Translations under genes and position numbers: made by a program | Notes under the pieces: generated by a model | Seen by the model: the letters and a program-made list of their open reading frames with translations, nothing else | What the model was told of the DNA's origin: nothing | Databases searched by the model: none | Source of the DNA: Gemmatimonadales bacterium | GTDB lineage: Bacteria > Gemmatimonadota > Gemmatimonadetes > Gemmatimonadales > GWC2-71-9 | Reading direction: 5' to 3' | Length of the DNA: 64,000 bases | Assembly (NCBI GenBank): GCA_041390145.1 | Contig: JAWKQM010000010.1 | Span: 85,844-149,843 of the forward strand | Shown: positions 25,874 to 34,474 of the stretch, piece after piece | How the letters are laid out: each line of letters starts with the position of its first letter | Position numbering within the stretch: position 1 is the stretch's first letter

Positions 25874-26779
25874 CTAGAGAATCCGCTTCCCGAAAGCTGA
25901 TTCCAGCAGCTCCACCGCAAGCACGGCAGAGCGGTTGCGTTCGTCGAGGATTGGGTTGACCTCGACGACTTCCAGCGAGGTCATTCGCTTGGATGCCCAG
26001 ATCAGTTCCATGATGGTATGGGCTTCTCGGTAGTCGAGTCCGCCCTTCACGGGCGTACCGACGCCGGGGGCAAGGGTCGGATCGACGGCATCGAGGTCGA
26101 AGCTCACGTGCAGGAGGTCGGTGCCGTCGGTGACGCGGGCCAGCGCATCGCTCATGACGGCGTGGATCCCGTCCCGGTCAATTTCCGACATCGTGTAGAC
26201 CCGGATGCCGAGTTCGGCCAGGTGGCGCCGCTCGCCGTCTTCGAGGCTCCGAATGCCGACCAGCGCAGTGTGCTGCACGTCGATCTTCGGCCAGTCTCCG
26301 CCGACGGCCGAAAGCTCCTTCGGCCCGAGACCGAAGAGGGCGGCGAGCGGCATTCCGTGGATGTTGCCGGAGGGGGAGGTCTTCGGGATGTGGATGTCGC
26401 TGTGGGCATCGATCCAGAGGAGGCCAAGTTTCTTTTTCTTCTTCCGGGCGAAGGACGCCACGCCGGAAATGGTGCCGACCGCAATCGAATGGTCCCCACC
26501 CAATACCAAGGGGAACCGCTTCCGCTCCAGGATCCGCTCCACGGCCTTGGCGAGGAGCCCCGATGCGCGGGCAATCTCCCCCAGGTACCGGGCACGCCGG
26601 CTCCCGAAGGTGGTCTCTTCCATGTTCTTGATGTCGAGGTCGCCACCGTCGAACACACGGTGGCCGCGGGCGACAAGGGCGGGGCCGACGCCTGCGATCC
26701 GGAGCGCGGAGGGACCCATGTCCACGCCGCGCCGCCCGGAACCGAGGTCCATCGGGACGCCAAGGAGTTCGATGTTCAT
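25874..26779 (-). CDS. rocF: Arginase
   Basis: 301 residues, ureohydrolase family: arginine to ornithine and urea. Manganese ligands are all present: H97 (GGDHS), D124, H126, D128 (DAHSD), D228 and D230 (FDLDAVDP). The loop NIHGMPLA and the C-terminal NPILDERN fit arginase more than agmatinase, although formiminoglutamase cannot be fully ruled out. An unusual run, ARKKKKKLG (111-119), lies in a surface loop. The ATG at 26779 has no strong ribosome binding site. The gene heads a six-gene minus-strand run with the PI-PLC-like gene next. Confidence 0.92.
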   Translation of the reverse strand: MNIELLGVPMDLGSGRRGVDMGPSALRIAGVGPALVARGHRVFDGGDLDIKNMEETTFGSRRARYLGEIARASGLLAKAVERILERKRFPLVLGGDHSIAVGTISGVASFARKKKKKLGLLWIDAHSDIHIPKTSPSGNIHGMPLAALFGLGPKELSAVGGDWPKIDVQHTALVGIRSLEDGERRHLAELGIRVYTMSEIDRDGIHAVMSDALARVTDGTDLLHVSFDLDAVDPTLAPGVGTPVKGGLDYREAHTIMELIWASKRMTSLEVVEVNPILDERNRSAVLAVELLESAFGKRIL

Positions 26780-26828
26780 GGGACTACGCTACCCACAACG
26801 GCGAGGGGCCGCAACGTGGGGGCTTGTC

Positions 26829-27098
26829 CTACCGGGCCAGCATCGCGCGCGCCTCTTCCTCCATGCGCATCAGGCGAGTGTAGTAGTCCGGCAATTCCAT
26901 CAGGTGTGCGAGCGCAATCTTCCCGGTGAGCACCAGGTCGTCGTTGGTCACGTTGGTGACGACGTTCCTGACGCCGTGCTCCAGTTCCACTTCAAGCCCC
27001 ATCCGGAACTGCTCCAGGTGCACTTCGCTCCATTTGATGCCAATCTGATCGCCCACCCTGCGGGCCTCTTCCATCGTAAACGTCCGCTGGCTGACCAT
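26829..27098 (-). CDS. DUF5661-like small protein
   Basis: 89 residues. The motif set FTMEEARRVGDQIGIKWSEV, then QFRMGLEVELEHG and a C-terminal ELPDYYTRLMRMEEEA, matches the DUF5661 group of small proteins. I chose the ATG at 27098, preceded by an excellent ribosome binding site, AAGGAGGGGAG; a longer frame to 27182 is not needed. The family's function is unknown. It is soluble and highly charged, and it is separated from arginase by 49 nt. Confidence 0.8.
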   Translation of the reverse strand: MVSQRTFTMEEARRVGDQIGIKWSEVHLEQFRMGLEVELEHGVRNVVTNVTNDDLVLTGKIALAHLMELPDYYTRLMRMEEEARAMLAR

Positions 27099-27230
27099 GA
27101 TCTCCCCTCCTTGAATCGCAGGGCGTGTATGCGCCGCGGGCCACCCCCGCCACGAGGCGGGAGTGGACTTGCAAGATGGCATCTGGGCTATGAAGCGGGG
27201 GTGAAGCTGAGGAGAGAATCCCTTGGCAGG

Positions 27231-27770
27231 TCAGGAGTTGAGATGCGGGAAGTAGCGTTCCTCCAGGATCCGGAGGTGATGCCGCTCATGGCCTGCGAGA
27301 ATCCAGGCCAGGGCCCGGGCCGAGACTGGGTGGCCGCTCGCGGACCCGATCCGTGCCCAGGCCTCGGCGCTGAATGAACTGAAGAGGGCCAGGCTCGCGT
27401 CCCGCACGGCCCGGAACTCGGCGGCGACATCCGCCATCGACCGGGCCTCGAACCCGGCCATCGGCACCCAGGCGTTTTCATCGAACCCCGGCAGGTCGAT
27501 GGTATCACCCCGAGCGATCCTGAGGGCCCGGTAGGAGAAGACCCGCTCGGCGTCCGCGACGTGCCCGATGACCTCCCGGATGCTCCACTTCCCATCAGCG
27601 TACCGATAGGCGGCTAGTTTGTCTGAAATTCCAGCCAATACGGCAGTGGTTGATTCGCGCTGGTACCGGAGCGTGGCCAGAAGGTCGCCATCCGGCACTT
27701 CCTTGACGTACGGCTGATAATAGGAGTTATACTCGGAATCGGCAGGACGGGCAGGGGAATGCTCGGGCAA
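27231..27770 (-). CDS. DinB family (YfiT-like) protein
   Basis: 179 residues, four-helix bundle of the DinB/YfiT superfamily, often with a metal site of three histidines. Here they would be in VIGHVADAERV and AGHERHHLRI. Members include thiol transferases and uncharacterised stress proteins; this is not DNA polymerase IV. I chose the TTG at 27770, 5 nt after GGAGG. The longer frame begins inside the promoter. A TATATT box lies 45-50 nt upstream of the TTG. Confidence 0.85.
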   Translation of the reverse strand: MPEHSPARPADSEYNSYYQPYVKEVPDGDLLATLRYQRESTTAVLAGISDKLAAYRYADGKWSIREVIGHVADAERVFSYRALRIARGDTIDLPGFDENAWVPMAGFEARSMADVAAEFRAVRDASLALFSSFSAEAWARIGSASGHPVSARALAWILAGHERHHLRILEERYFPHLNS

Positions 27771-27813
27771 GGGGACCTCCAAGTGCCTCAGGCGAGAGTT
27801 CCGGGCGAGCCAC

Positions 27814-27819
27814 AATATA
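27814..27819 (-). promoter_or_regulatory. -10 element (CCGCCTATATT) of the DinB-like gene
   Basis: On the minus strand CCGCCTATATTG precedes the DinB gene by about 45 nt. The identical string CCGCCTATATT precedes parA at 36192-36202, which supports a shared promoter type. Confidence 0.55.
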
Positions 27820-27867
27820 GGCGGCTGTATTCGTGAACTCGAACCCGCACCCCTCCTCCTCTTGCTC

Positions 27868-28788
27868 TCAGCCCTCGTTCCTGCCCAGCGCGGCGGGAGC
27901 CTTCACCCGACCCACCGCCCCCGCCAGCGCCAACAGCGTCAGCAGGTACGGAAACATCAGGAAGAATTGATACGGCACCTTGAGCCCCGCCGCCTGCAGC
28001 GCAAACTGGAGCGCCGTCGCCAGCCCGAAGAGCAGCGCTGCCCATCCCGCCCCCACCGGGTTCCACCGCCCCAGGACCACGATCGCAATCGCGATGAACC
28101 CGCGCCCCGCTGTCATTCGCTCGGTAAAGGTGCCCACCTGCGCCAGCACCAGCGTGGCACCCGCCAACCCGGCAAAGGCGCCGCCGATCAACACCGCCAC
28201 TGCCCGCGTCGCGCGCACCGGCACGCCGGCGGCGCGAGCAGCGGAAGGATCCTCGCCGACGGCGCGCAACGCCAGCCCAAATCGGGTCCGGAACAGAAAG
28301 GCCCAGCTCAGTGGGATCAGGGCGACCGCCAGATACGTGGTGACCGGCTGCGCAAAGAGCGCGTTGCCAATGAATGGGGTATCGGAGAGGATGGGAAGTG
28401 GGAGCGGCGGCAGCGTCGGCAGCGAGAGTCCGACCCCCGCTGGCCCGTAGAACTGCCGGTAAATTGTTCCGGTCAGGCCAACGCTCGCCAGCGTCACCGC
28501 CGTGCCGGTGATGATCTGGTCGGCCCCCGCGCCGATGGCCACTGCGGCGAAGAGCGCCGCCACCAGCACACCCACCAGGATACCGAGGCCGAGTCCCGCC
28601 ACCGGTCCCGCCACCGTGGCACCGATGGCGCCGCCCAGCGCACCGAAGAGCATCGCTCCCTCGACACCCAGGTTGACCACACCCGACCGCTCGGCAATCG
28701 TCTCACCCGTCGCGGCCAGCGCCAGCGGTGTGGCAATGCCGACCGCCGCAACCAGGACATCCGCCGCCACCGCCATCGGATTGATCAT
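27868..28788 (-). CDS. BMP-type nucleoside ABC transporter permease (second)
   Basis: 306 residues, about eight to nine helices, BPD_transp_2 family. Recognisable segments are ERSGVVNLGVEGAMLFGA and the cytoplasmic contact loop RAVGEDPSAARAAGVPV, which docks to the ATPase. It starts with an ATG overlapping the first permease by 4 nt (ATGA). It is the YufQ/NupQ-like partner of the three-subunit importer below. Such systems import nucleosides. Confidence 0.9.
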   Translation of the reverse strand: MINPMAVAADVLVAAVGIATPLALAATGETIAERSGVVNLGVEGAMLFGALGGAIGATVAGPVAGLGLGILVGVLVAALFAAVAIGAGADQIITGTAVTLASVGLTGTIYRQFYGPAGVGLSLPTLPPLPLPILSDTPFIGNALFAQPVTTYLAVALIPLSWAFLFRTRFGLALRAVGEDPSAARAAGVPVRATRAVAVLIGGAFAGLAGATLVLAQVGTFTERMTAGRGFIAIAIVVLGRWNPVGAGWAALLFGLATALQFALQAAGLKVPYQFFLMFPYLLTLLALAGAVGRVKAPAALGRNEG

Positions 28789-29843
28789 GCAGCGCCGTCC
28801 GAAACTTGCGGTGCGGCCTGTCGCTTGACCCCTCGACGTGCCGCGGCATCTCCCAGGAGCAGCACCAGGATGATCACACCTTCCACCACGTACACCGCCA
28901 CCGCCGGAATACCCGCATCCCGCTGCATCGCTCCCGCCCCCGCCTCCAGCGCGGCAAAGACAATTCCCGTCAGCACAATCGCCGAAGGCCGGAGTCGCGC
29001 CAGCAGTGCCACACCGATGGCGGTAAAACCATAGCCGGGTGATAGGTTCTGGTAGAGAGCGTACGACACCCCGCTCACTTCAAACGCGCCGGCCAGCCCC
29101 GCCAGCGCACCCGACCCGAAGAGCGCCACCGCGATCATCCGTCCCGGCCGAACTCGTCCGCTCACCTCCGCCGCACGCGGTCCCTCGCCCAGCGCGCGCA
29201 GCCGGAACCCCCACCAGGTGCGGGCAAAGATCCATGCCAGCACACCCGCGACAATCAGCGCAACGACAAACCCGACATGCAGCCGTGTGCCGGGGAGCAT
29301 CGGCAGTCGTGCGGCCTCCGTAATCGGCGCGCTCTGCGGGTAGATCCCCGACGGCTCCTGCATCGGCCCCTGGACCATCCAGCTCACCAGCGACTCGGCC
29401 ACGAAGTTGAGCAGCAGTGTGCTGATCACCTCGAGCACCCCGAAACGAAGCTTCAGCAGCACCGGCAGCGCCATCCAGAGCGCACCCCCCACGATGCCCG
29501 CCAACGCCACACTCGGCAGCGCCAACCACGGCGACCATCCGCCGACGTGCACCCCCACCCACGTGGCCGCAATCGCACCGGCGTAGAACTGCCCCTCGGC
29601 GCCAATGTTGAGCGCACCGCCGCGGAGCGCGAGCGCAAATCCAAGCCCGATCAGGATGAGCGGCACCGAGCGGAGCAGCGTGGCGCCGGTGAACGCCCGC
29701 CACGAACCGAAGGCGCCATCCCAGAGCGCTGCGAGTGCGGCGCCCGCATCGTACCCCGCCAGGTGCAACCCGACCGCGAGAATAAGCAGGCCGACTGCGA
29801 GCGCCGCCACGCCGGTGCCGAGTGCCCGGAGGTTACCTCGCAT
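28785..29843 (-). CDS. BMP-type nucleoside ABC transporter permease (first)
   Basis: 352 residues. The YufP/NupP-like permease has about ten helices, with GGALNIGAEGQFYAGA and the docking loop LRALGEGPRAAEVSG. The start overlaps the ATPase gene by 11 nt and the end overlaps the second permease by 4 nt. Together they make the heterodimeric channel of the importer. Confidence 0.9.
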   Translation of the reverse strand: MRGNLRALGTGVAALAVGLLILAVGLHLAGYDAGAALAALWDGAFGSWRAFTGATLLRSVPLILIGLGFALALRGGALNIGAEGQFYAGAIAATWVGVHVGGWSPWLALPSVALAGIVGGALWMALPVLLKLRFGVLEVISTLLLNFVAESLVSWMVQGPMQEPSGIYPQSAPITEAARLPMLPGTRLHVGFVVALIVAGVLAWIFARTWWGFRLRALGEGPRAAEVSGRVRPGRMIAVALFGSGALAGLAGAFEVSGVSYALYQNLSPGYGFTAIGVALLARLRPSAIVLTGIVFAALEAGAGAMQRDAGIPAVAVYVVEGVIILVLLLGDAAARRGVKRQAAPQVSDGAA

Positions 29844-31293
29844 CGGACGCGCCCGACCGAAGCATCATCTCGCCAAGGCGATGCCGGTCCGCTCCAGGCG
29901 GCGCCTCGACAATCGCGCCGTTTGCCGCCACCAGGATCCTGTCACCCAGCTCCAACACTTCGTCCAGGTCGTTCGAGTAGACCAGCACCGCAGCGCCGGC
30001 CGAGGCGGCGGCGCGCAGGTGCGCGTGGACATCCGCCGCCGCCTGCAGATCGAGCCCGCGGGTCGGGTTCTCCGCCACCAGCACGCGGGGCCGCCGCTCG
30101 AGCGCCCTCGCAATCAGCAGCTTCTGCTGATTGCCCCCGCTCAGGCTCCCTGCCTTTGCATTCGCCCCCCCGGCGCGCACGTCGAACTCCTCAAGGAGCT
30201 TGGTCGTTCGGGCGCCAGCCTCCGTCCAGTGTACCTGCCGCACTCCACGTCCACTGATCCACGGTGCCACGCGCCCCACACCAAGCACGACATTCTCGGT
30301 GAGCGACAGCGTGGGGATCAACCCTTCCGTGGTGCGGTCCTCTGGCACGAACGCAACCGGCCCGGCCACCTTCAATGCGCCCCGACGCGGGGGCAGAAGC
30401 TGCGCCACCGCACGGAGCAGCTCCCGCTGACCGTTCCCCTCCACGCCAGCCACCGCGACCAGCTCACCGCCCCGGATGGTGAAGGAAGCGCGGCGCAGTC
30501 CTGGACCGGATTCCCCCTGGACCTCGAGCCCATCGCACTGGATCAGCGCAGGGCCCTCACCCGTTGCGTGGCGGCGAGGCGCCCTGGTCAGTGCACCGCC
30601 GATCATCGCTTCGGTGAGCAACTCCGCCGTCACATCGGCACGCGGCGCCGCGAGCGTCACCACTCCCCGGCGCAGCACCGTCACCCGGTCGGCAGCCGCC
30701 AGCGCCTCATCGAGTTTGTGCGTGATGAGCACCACCGCGCCGCCTGTGCGGGTGAACTCCCGCACGAACTGGAACAACTCCTCCGCCTCGGCGGGGGCCA
30801 GGACCGCGGTCGGTTCGTCGAGGAGGAGGATGCGGGCGTCGGAGGCGAGCGCCTTCACGATCTCCAGGCGCTGCTTCAGTGCGACCGAGAGTTCACTGGC
30901 GGTCTGGAGGGGATCGAGATGGAGAGCAAGCCGAGCGGTGAGTTCGGCGGTACGCCGACGAAGCGGCGCGGGAGCAACCGGCCAGCCGGCGGCGAGCGCA
31001 ATGTTCTCCATGACCGACAGCGCCGGCACCGCCGTCGAGTGCTGGTGCACCATCCCGATGCCAAGGCGACGGGCGTCGCGTGGGGAACCGAACCGGACGG
31101 GCATACCATCGACCGAAATTGTACCAGCCTCGGGGCGGAGCAGCCCGTCGGCGATATGCATGAGCGTGGACTTGCCGGCGCCGTTCTCGCCGAGGACGGC
31201 GTGGACTTCCCCAGCACGCACGACGAGGTCCACGCCGTGGAGCGCCCGCACCGATCCGAAGGATTTGGAGATGCCGGTGAGCGACAGGGACAT
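29833..31293 (-). CDS. ABC importer ATPase with two nucleotide-binding domains
   Basis: 486 residues, RbsA/YufO-like fused dimer. In the N-terminal half: Walker A GENGAGKST (35-43), a degenerate signature LSVALKQ, and Walker B ILLLDEPTAVLAP. In the C-terminal half: a degenerate Walker A (AGVEGNGQREL), signature LSGGNQQKLLIARAL and VLVAENPTRGLD. The asymmetry is normal for this family, so no damage is implied. It powers the two permeases next to it. The 190-nt gap upstream to the Nif3 gene holds repeat hairpins. Confidence 0.92.
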   Translation of the reverse strand: MSLSLTGISKSFGSVRALHGVDLVVRAGEVHAVLGENGAGKSTLMHIADGLLRPEAGTISVDGMPVRFGSPRDARRLGIGMVHQHSTAVPALSVMENIALAAGWPVAPAPLRRRTAELTARLALHLDPLQTASELSVALKQRLEIVKALASDARILLLDEPTAVLAPAEAEELFQFVREFTRTGGAVVLITHKLDEALAAADRVTVLRRGVVTLAAPRADVTAELLTEAMIGGALTRAPRRHATGEGPALIQCDGLEVQGESGPGLRRASFTIRGGELVAVAGVEGNGQRELLRAVAQLLPPRRGALKVAGPVAFVPEDRTTEGLIPTLSLTENVVLGVGRVAPWISGRGVRQVHWTEAGARTTKLLEEFDVRAGGANAKAGSLSGGNQQKLLIARALERRPRVLVAENPTRGLDLQAAADVHAHLRAAASAGAAVLVYSNDLDEVLELGDRILVAANGAIVEAPPGADRHRLGEMMLRSGASDAR

Positions 31294-31319
31294 CAGCAGA
31301 CCAGACCTAGAAGGTCGTT

Positions 31320-31346
31320 CCCCCTCTCCATCTCATGGAGAGGGGG
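31320..31346. repeat. Perfect 12-bp stem-loop repeat (CCCCCTCTCCAT)
   Basis: CCCCCTCTCCAT, loop CTC, ATGGAGAGGGGG. The G-rich side continues GAGAGGGGGTGAGG. Such CCCTCTCC/GGAGAGGG repeats occur between genes in many bacteria. It lies in the gap inside the importer operon and might attenuate transcription, but no T-run follows on the minus strand. Confidence 0.55.
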
Positions 31347-31415
31347 AGAGGGGGTGAGGCTACAAGACGGGGCGGGCAGGCAGGGCGGCGGAGGGGCAGA
31401 AACAACCGCGCCCGA

Positions 31416-31452
31416 GGGCTCGTGTCGCTTCAGCGACATCAGCCGCGAGCCC
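31416..31452. repeat. Nested stem-loop in importer operon gap
   Basis: GGGCTCG-TGTCGCT-TC-AGCGACA-TCAGCCG-CGAGCCC: an outer 7-bp stem with a 7-nt one-sided bulge and an inner 7-bp stem, both perfect. It lies 31 nt downstream of the Nif3 gene stop on the minus strand. It could be an RNA structure that separates expression of the two halves of the operon. Confidence 0.5.
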
Positions 31453-31483
31453 TGCCTCGCGGCCCCGCAGTCCCGCCGACGAC

Positions 31484-32260
31484 CTACATCCCCGTCGGAT
31501 GCCGGTGGAACTCCCATGGCAACTCGAAGCGGAGGCCGAGGTGCTGGGCAAGCGCCTGCACACCAACCTGCTCGGTTGCGTAGTGGCCGGCGTAGATCAG
31601 GTTGATGCCGAGCTCCATCGCGTCGAAATAGGTGTGATGGGGCCCCTCGCCAGTGATCAGTGTGTCGATGTCGGCGGCGATCGCCTCGGCAATGAACCCG
31701 CCCCCGTTCCCCGTCACGATGCCGACCCGCTGGGTCGTCGCTGGCCCACCGGGAATCAGGCGCGCGGCGTCGCCCAGCTGTCCCTCGATCCGCTTCACCA
31801 GTTCTTCCCGCGCCAGCGACAGCTCGCCGTACACGCCGAGCCGCTGGCCCTTGTACTCGCCGAACCACCCCTCGAGGTCGATATCGAGCCGCCGCGCGAG
31901 CACGATGTTGTTCCCCAAGTCAGGATGCAGGTCCAGCGGAATGTGGGCGGAGTAGAGCGCAATGTTGCGGTCGAAGAGCGCCCGGACTCGCCTATACCGC
32001 CGTCCAGTGAGCGGCACGTTGCCGTCCCACAGCAATCCATGGTGGACCAGGAGCAGGGTGCCGCCCTCGCTACCCGCCGCCGCGGCATTTTCGATGGCCT
32101 CGAGCGAGGCGTCGACCGCCGCCACGATACGGTCCACCGTGCCTCCGTTCTCCACCTGGAGTCCGTTGACGGCGTTCCCCTCGTCCGGAACCTCGCGCAC
32201 CCGCAGCAGGGTGTCGAGGTACTCAGCAACTTCTGCAACTGGAACGGCGTGTTCGCTCAT
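31484..32260 (-). CDS. Nif3-like dinuclear metal-centre protein
   Basis: 258 residues. The NIF3/GTP cyclohydrolase I type 2 family forms toroidal hexamers with a two-metal site. Metal-site segments are LLVHHGLLWDG near 72-82, the HIPLDLHPDLGNN region and the C-terminal GHYATEQVGV with a further His/Glu pair. The length is that of the short form without the PII-like insertion. The function of the family is still unclear. Its start overlaps the BMP lipoprotein by 4 nt, so it is an integral part of this operon, an unusual place. Confidence 0.9.
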   Translation of the reverse strand: MSEHAVPVAEVAEYLDTLLRVREVPDEGNAVNGLQVENGGTVDRIVAAVDASLEAIENAAAAGSEGGTLLLVHHGLLWDGNVPLTGRRYRRVRALFDRNIALYSAHIPLDLHPDLGNNIVLARRLDIDLEGWFGEYKGQRLGVYGELSLAREELVKRIEGQLGDAARLIPGGPATTQRVGIVTGNGGGFIAEAIAADIDTLITGEGPHHTYFDAMELGINLIYAGHYATEQVGVQALAQHLGLRFELPWEFHRHPTGM

Positions 32261-33216
32261 TGGTCATCCTGCTGTCGGATGCTGTCCTCGGCGGCGCGGA
32301 CGCGCGCAGCCAGCGCGGGTGGGACCATCGAATCGAGGGCGGGGTTCGGCACGTACCGCACCACGCCACTGGCCAGCCCGAACGACTCGACCTTTGGGGT
32401 GAAGGTACCTCCCTGCACCTCGCGCGCGACCAGCAGCAGCGCGCGCGGCAGATCGATCACCGCCGAGCCGATGACCCGGGTAGGCGCGAGCGCGGTCTGG
32501 TCGGCGTTGGCGCCGAAGACGTACACGCCCGGTGCTTCCTTCGCGGCCTGGAAGACACCGATGGCCGCCGCGTCGGCGTTGTGGTGCAGCATGTCAGCGC
32601 CCACGCGAATCAGCGCCCGCGCGGCCTCGCGCCCCAGGGCGGCGTCGTCCCAGTTGTTCAGGTAGGTGGTCCGGCTTTGGACCTTCGGATTCACCGCGCG
32701 CGCACCGGCCACCCACGCATCGGAGGCCTCGCGTACCGGCGGCAGTTCCACGCCGCCCACAAACCCGATCACCCCGCTCTTGGTCAGCCCTCCCGCCACC
32801 ATCCCCGCCAGGTAGCTCGCCTCACTCAACCGGAAGATCAGCGGGGCCACATTGCCCTGCACCCGTTCGCCGGAGGTAATGATGAACACCACGGCGGGAT
32901 AGTCGGCGCTGACCCGTTCGGCTGGCCCCTGGAACTCGAACCCGTGGCCGAAGACCAGGTTGTAGCCCTGCGCCGCGTAGGTTCGGAGCGCCTCCTCCTG
33001 CTCCGCCGGCGTGCGCGCCTCGACGTGGCTGACGGGGACGCCGAGCGAATCATGAATCTGCCCGAGCCCGGTGAAGGCGCCGGAGTTCCACGCCGCGTCG
33101 GCGATGGAGCCGGGTGTGACAAGTGCCACACGAAACGGCGCCGGCGCCTCCCGTGTGGCACAGCCGGCCAGCAGCGCGCCGGCCAGCACCCAACCCAGCG
33201 CGCGGTGCACCATCAC
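32257..33216 (-). CDS. BMP family substrate-binding lipoprotein
   Basis: 319 residues. Signal peptide with lipobox LLAGC (lipidated Cys at about 19), then the basic-membrane-protein fold: VALVTPGSIADAAWNSGAF, a FGHGFEFQGPAE region and GVYVFGANADQTALAP, typical of the purine-nucleoside receptors PnrA/BmpA. It delivers the ligand to the permeases encoded at 27868-29843. It overlaps both neighbours by 4 nt. Confidence 0.9.
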   Translation of the reverse strand: MMVHRALGWVLAGALLAGCATREAPAPFRVALVTPGSIADAAWNSGAFTGLGQIHDSLGVPVSHVEARTPAEQEEALRTYAAQGYNLVFGHGFEFQGPAERVSADYPAVVFIITSGERVQGNVAPLIFRLSEASYLAGMVAGGLTKSGVIGFVGGVELPPVREASDAWVAGARAVNPKVQSRTTYLNNWDDAALGREAARALIRVGADMLHHNADAAAIGVFQAAKEAPGVYVFGANADQTALAPTRVIGSAVIDLPRALLLVAREVQGGTFTPKVESFGLASGVVRYVPNPALDSMVPPALAARVRAAEDSIRQQDDQ

Positions 33217-33677
33217 CCCTTGGGACCGAGCTCCGGCCTCGACTCTGGCTTCGGCTCCACCTTTGGCTCCACCTTCGGTGCCGCCTTCGGATCCTTTGCC
33301 GAACCCATCTTGATCGACCCGTTCACGCTGCCGCCTTCCAGCACGACGATCCGCCTGGTGAACACGTCGCCCTGCACCTCGGCGGTGGTCTGCACCTCGA
33401 CGCGATCCGTGGCGTGCACGTTTCCTTCCACCCGTCCACCGATCACCGCCTCGGCAGTGTGAATGTCGCCCTGGACCAGCGCACCCGGCGCCACGAGCGC
33501 CTGGGTGTTGGCGCGAATGATGCCCTTGACCTTCCCTTCAATCTTCACGACCCCCTCGGTCTGGAGGTCGCCGGTCACGGTCAGGTCCTTGGCGATGATC
33601 GAGAGGGAGGTGTGATCGGTGCGCCGGCGCATCTGATTCACTTCCGGCTCGCGCGGTGTGTTGGAAAAGATGGCCAT
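33213..33677 (-). CDS. Bactofilin
   Basis: 154 residues. The central region (about 25-120) is a beta-helix with repeated short strands (DLTVTGDLQTEG, VKIEGKVKG, GALVQGDIHTAEAVIGG, GSVNGSIKMG), typical of bactofilins, which polymerise into membrane-linked filaments without nucleotide. The C-terminal tail repeats KVEPKVEPKPES and is disordered. Bactofilins often sit beside LytM peptidases and shape the cell wall, and here the LytM gene is immediately upstream with a one-base overlap. Confidence 0.93.
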   Translation of the reverse strand: MAIFSNTPREPEVNQMRRRTDHTSLSIIAKDLTVTGDLQTEGVVKIEGKVKGIIRANTQALVAPGALVQGDIHTAEAVIGGRVEGNVHATDRVEVQTTAEVQGDVFTRRIVVLEGGSVNGSIKMGSAKDPKAAPKVEPKVEPKPESRPELGPKG

Positions 33678-34474
33678 TATCGGGAGTCCTCGTTCACCAT
33701 GGTGAGGGGATCGATGGTCTCATCGCCCCGACGAATTTCGAGATGCAGGTGGGGCGCGGTGGAGCGCCCGGTGTTGCCCGAGAGACCGATCACGTCGCCG
33801 GCATTGACCAGTTGGCCGGTGGTGACCAGTGAGCGGGAAAGATGCCCGTACTTTGACGCGTAGCCGTCCGGATGACTGATCAGGACAAAGATCCCGTACT
33901 CCGGATCGTTCCCGCTGTCGATCACTGTCCCGCCGCCGACGGCGCGGACCGGCGTACCGATCGTCACCGCCAGGTCCACGCCCGTGTGTTCTTCCTCGGT
34001 GCCGCCGGCGGGTACCAGCCCGCGGGTCATGTACCCTGCGGCGTCCAGCGGCCACCGATAGGGTACCGTCGGTCCGGGCGGAAGCGTGACGCGTGGTCCT
34101 GGAGGCGCCGCATTCACCGGGGGCGCGAGGGGCAGCGAGTAGGCGAGCGCGATCGGATCGGGCACGATGTCCGCACCCACCATCTCGCGGAGCCTTCCAT
34201 ACCGCCGCTCCACGCTGTCAAGCGCCGCGGCCAGCTCCCGCACCTTGCCGGTCTCGGCCTCCAGCCGAGCCACGTCCTCCCGGAGCCGCGGCACGCTCGC
34301 CGCCGCCTTGAGGAGGGGGGCATACCACGCACCGACGACCAGCGCTGACACCAGCAACACCGCGCCGGTGCCCACCAGGATGCGGAAGAGCCAGATCGGC
34401 ATCCGGAAGGTGCGTGAGTTTACCTCCCCGTCGCGGTGCACCATCACCGTGATCTGGGGGCGCGGGGTCTTCAT
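33677..34474 (-). CDS. M23 (LytM) peptidase, membrane anchored
   Basis: 265 residues. Cytoplasmic N-terminus, one helix at about 30-50, a coiled coil at about 55-95, then a LytM domain. Zinc ligands HTGVD (H and D) and the C-terminal HLHLEI are present, so it should be an active peptidoglycan endopeptidase in the periplasm. The start overlaps parB by 4 nt. Pairing with bactofilin is a known arrangement for local cell-wall cutting. Confidence 0.92.
   Translation of the reverse strand: MKTPRPQITVMVHRDGEVNSRTFRMPIWLFRILVGTGAVLLVSALVVGAWYAPLLKAAASVPRLREDVARLEAETGKVRELAAALDSVERRYGRLREMVGADIVPDPIALAYSLPLAPPVNAAPPGPRVTLPPGPTVPYRWPLDAAGYMTRGLVPAGGTEEEHTGVDLAVTIGTPVRAVGGGTVIDSGNDPEYGIFVLISHPDGYASKYGHLSRSLVTTGQLVNAGDVIGLSGNTGRSTAPHLHLEIRRGDETIDPLTMVNEDSR

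Noticed and set aside
31416..31452. Hammerhead-ribozyme-like CTGATG core in the minus strand of the nested hairpin
   Set aside because: The required GAAA after stem II is missing and the third stem does not form.
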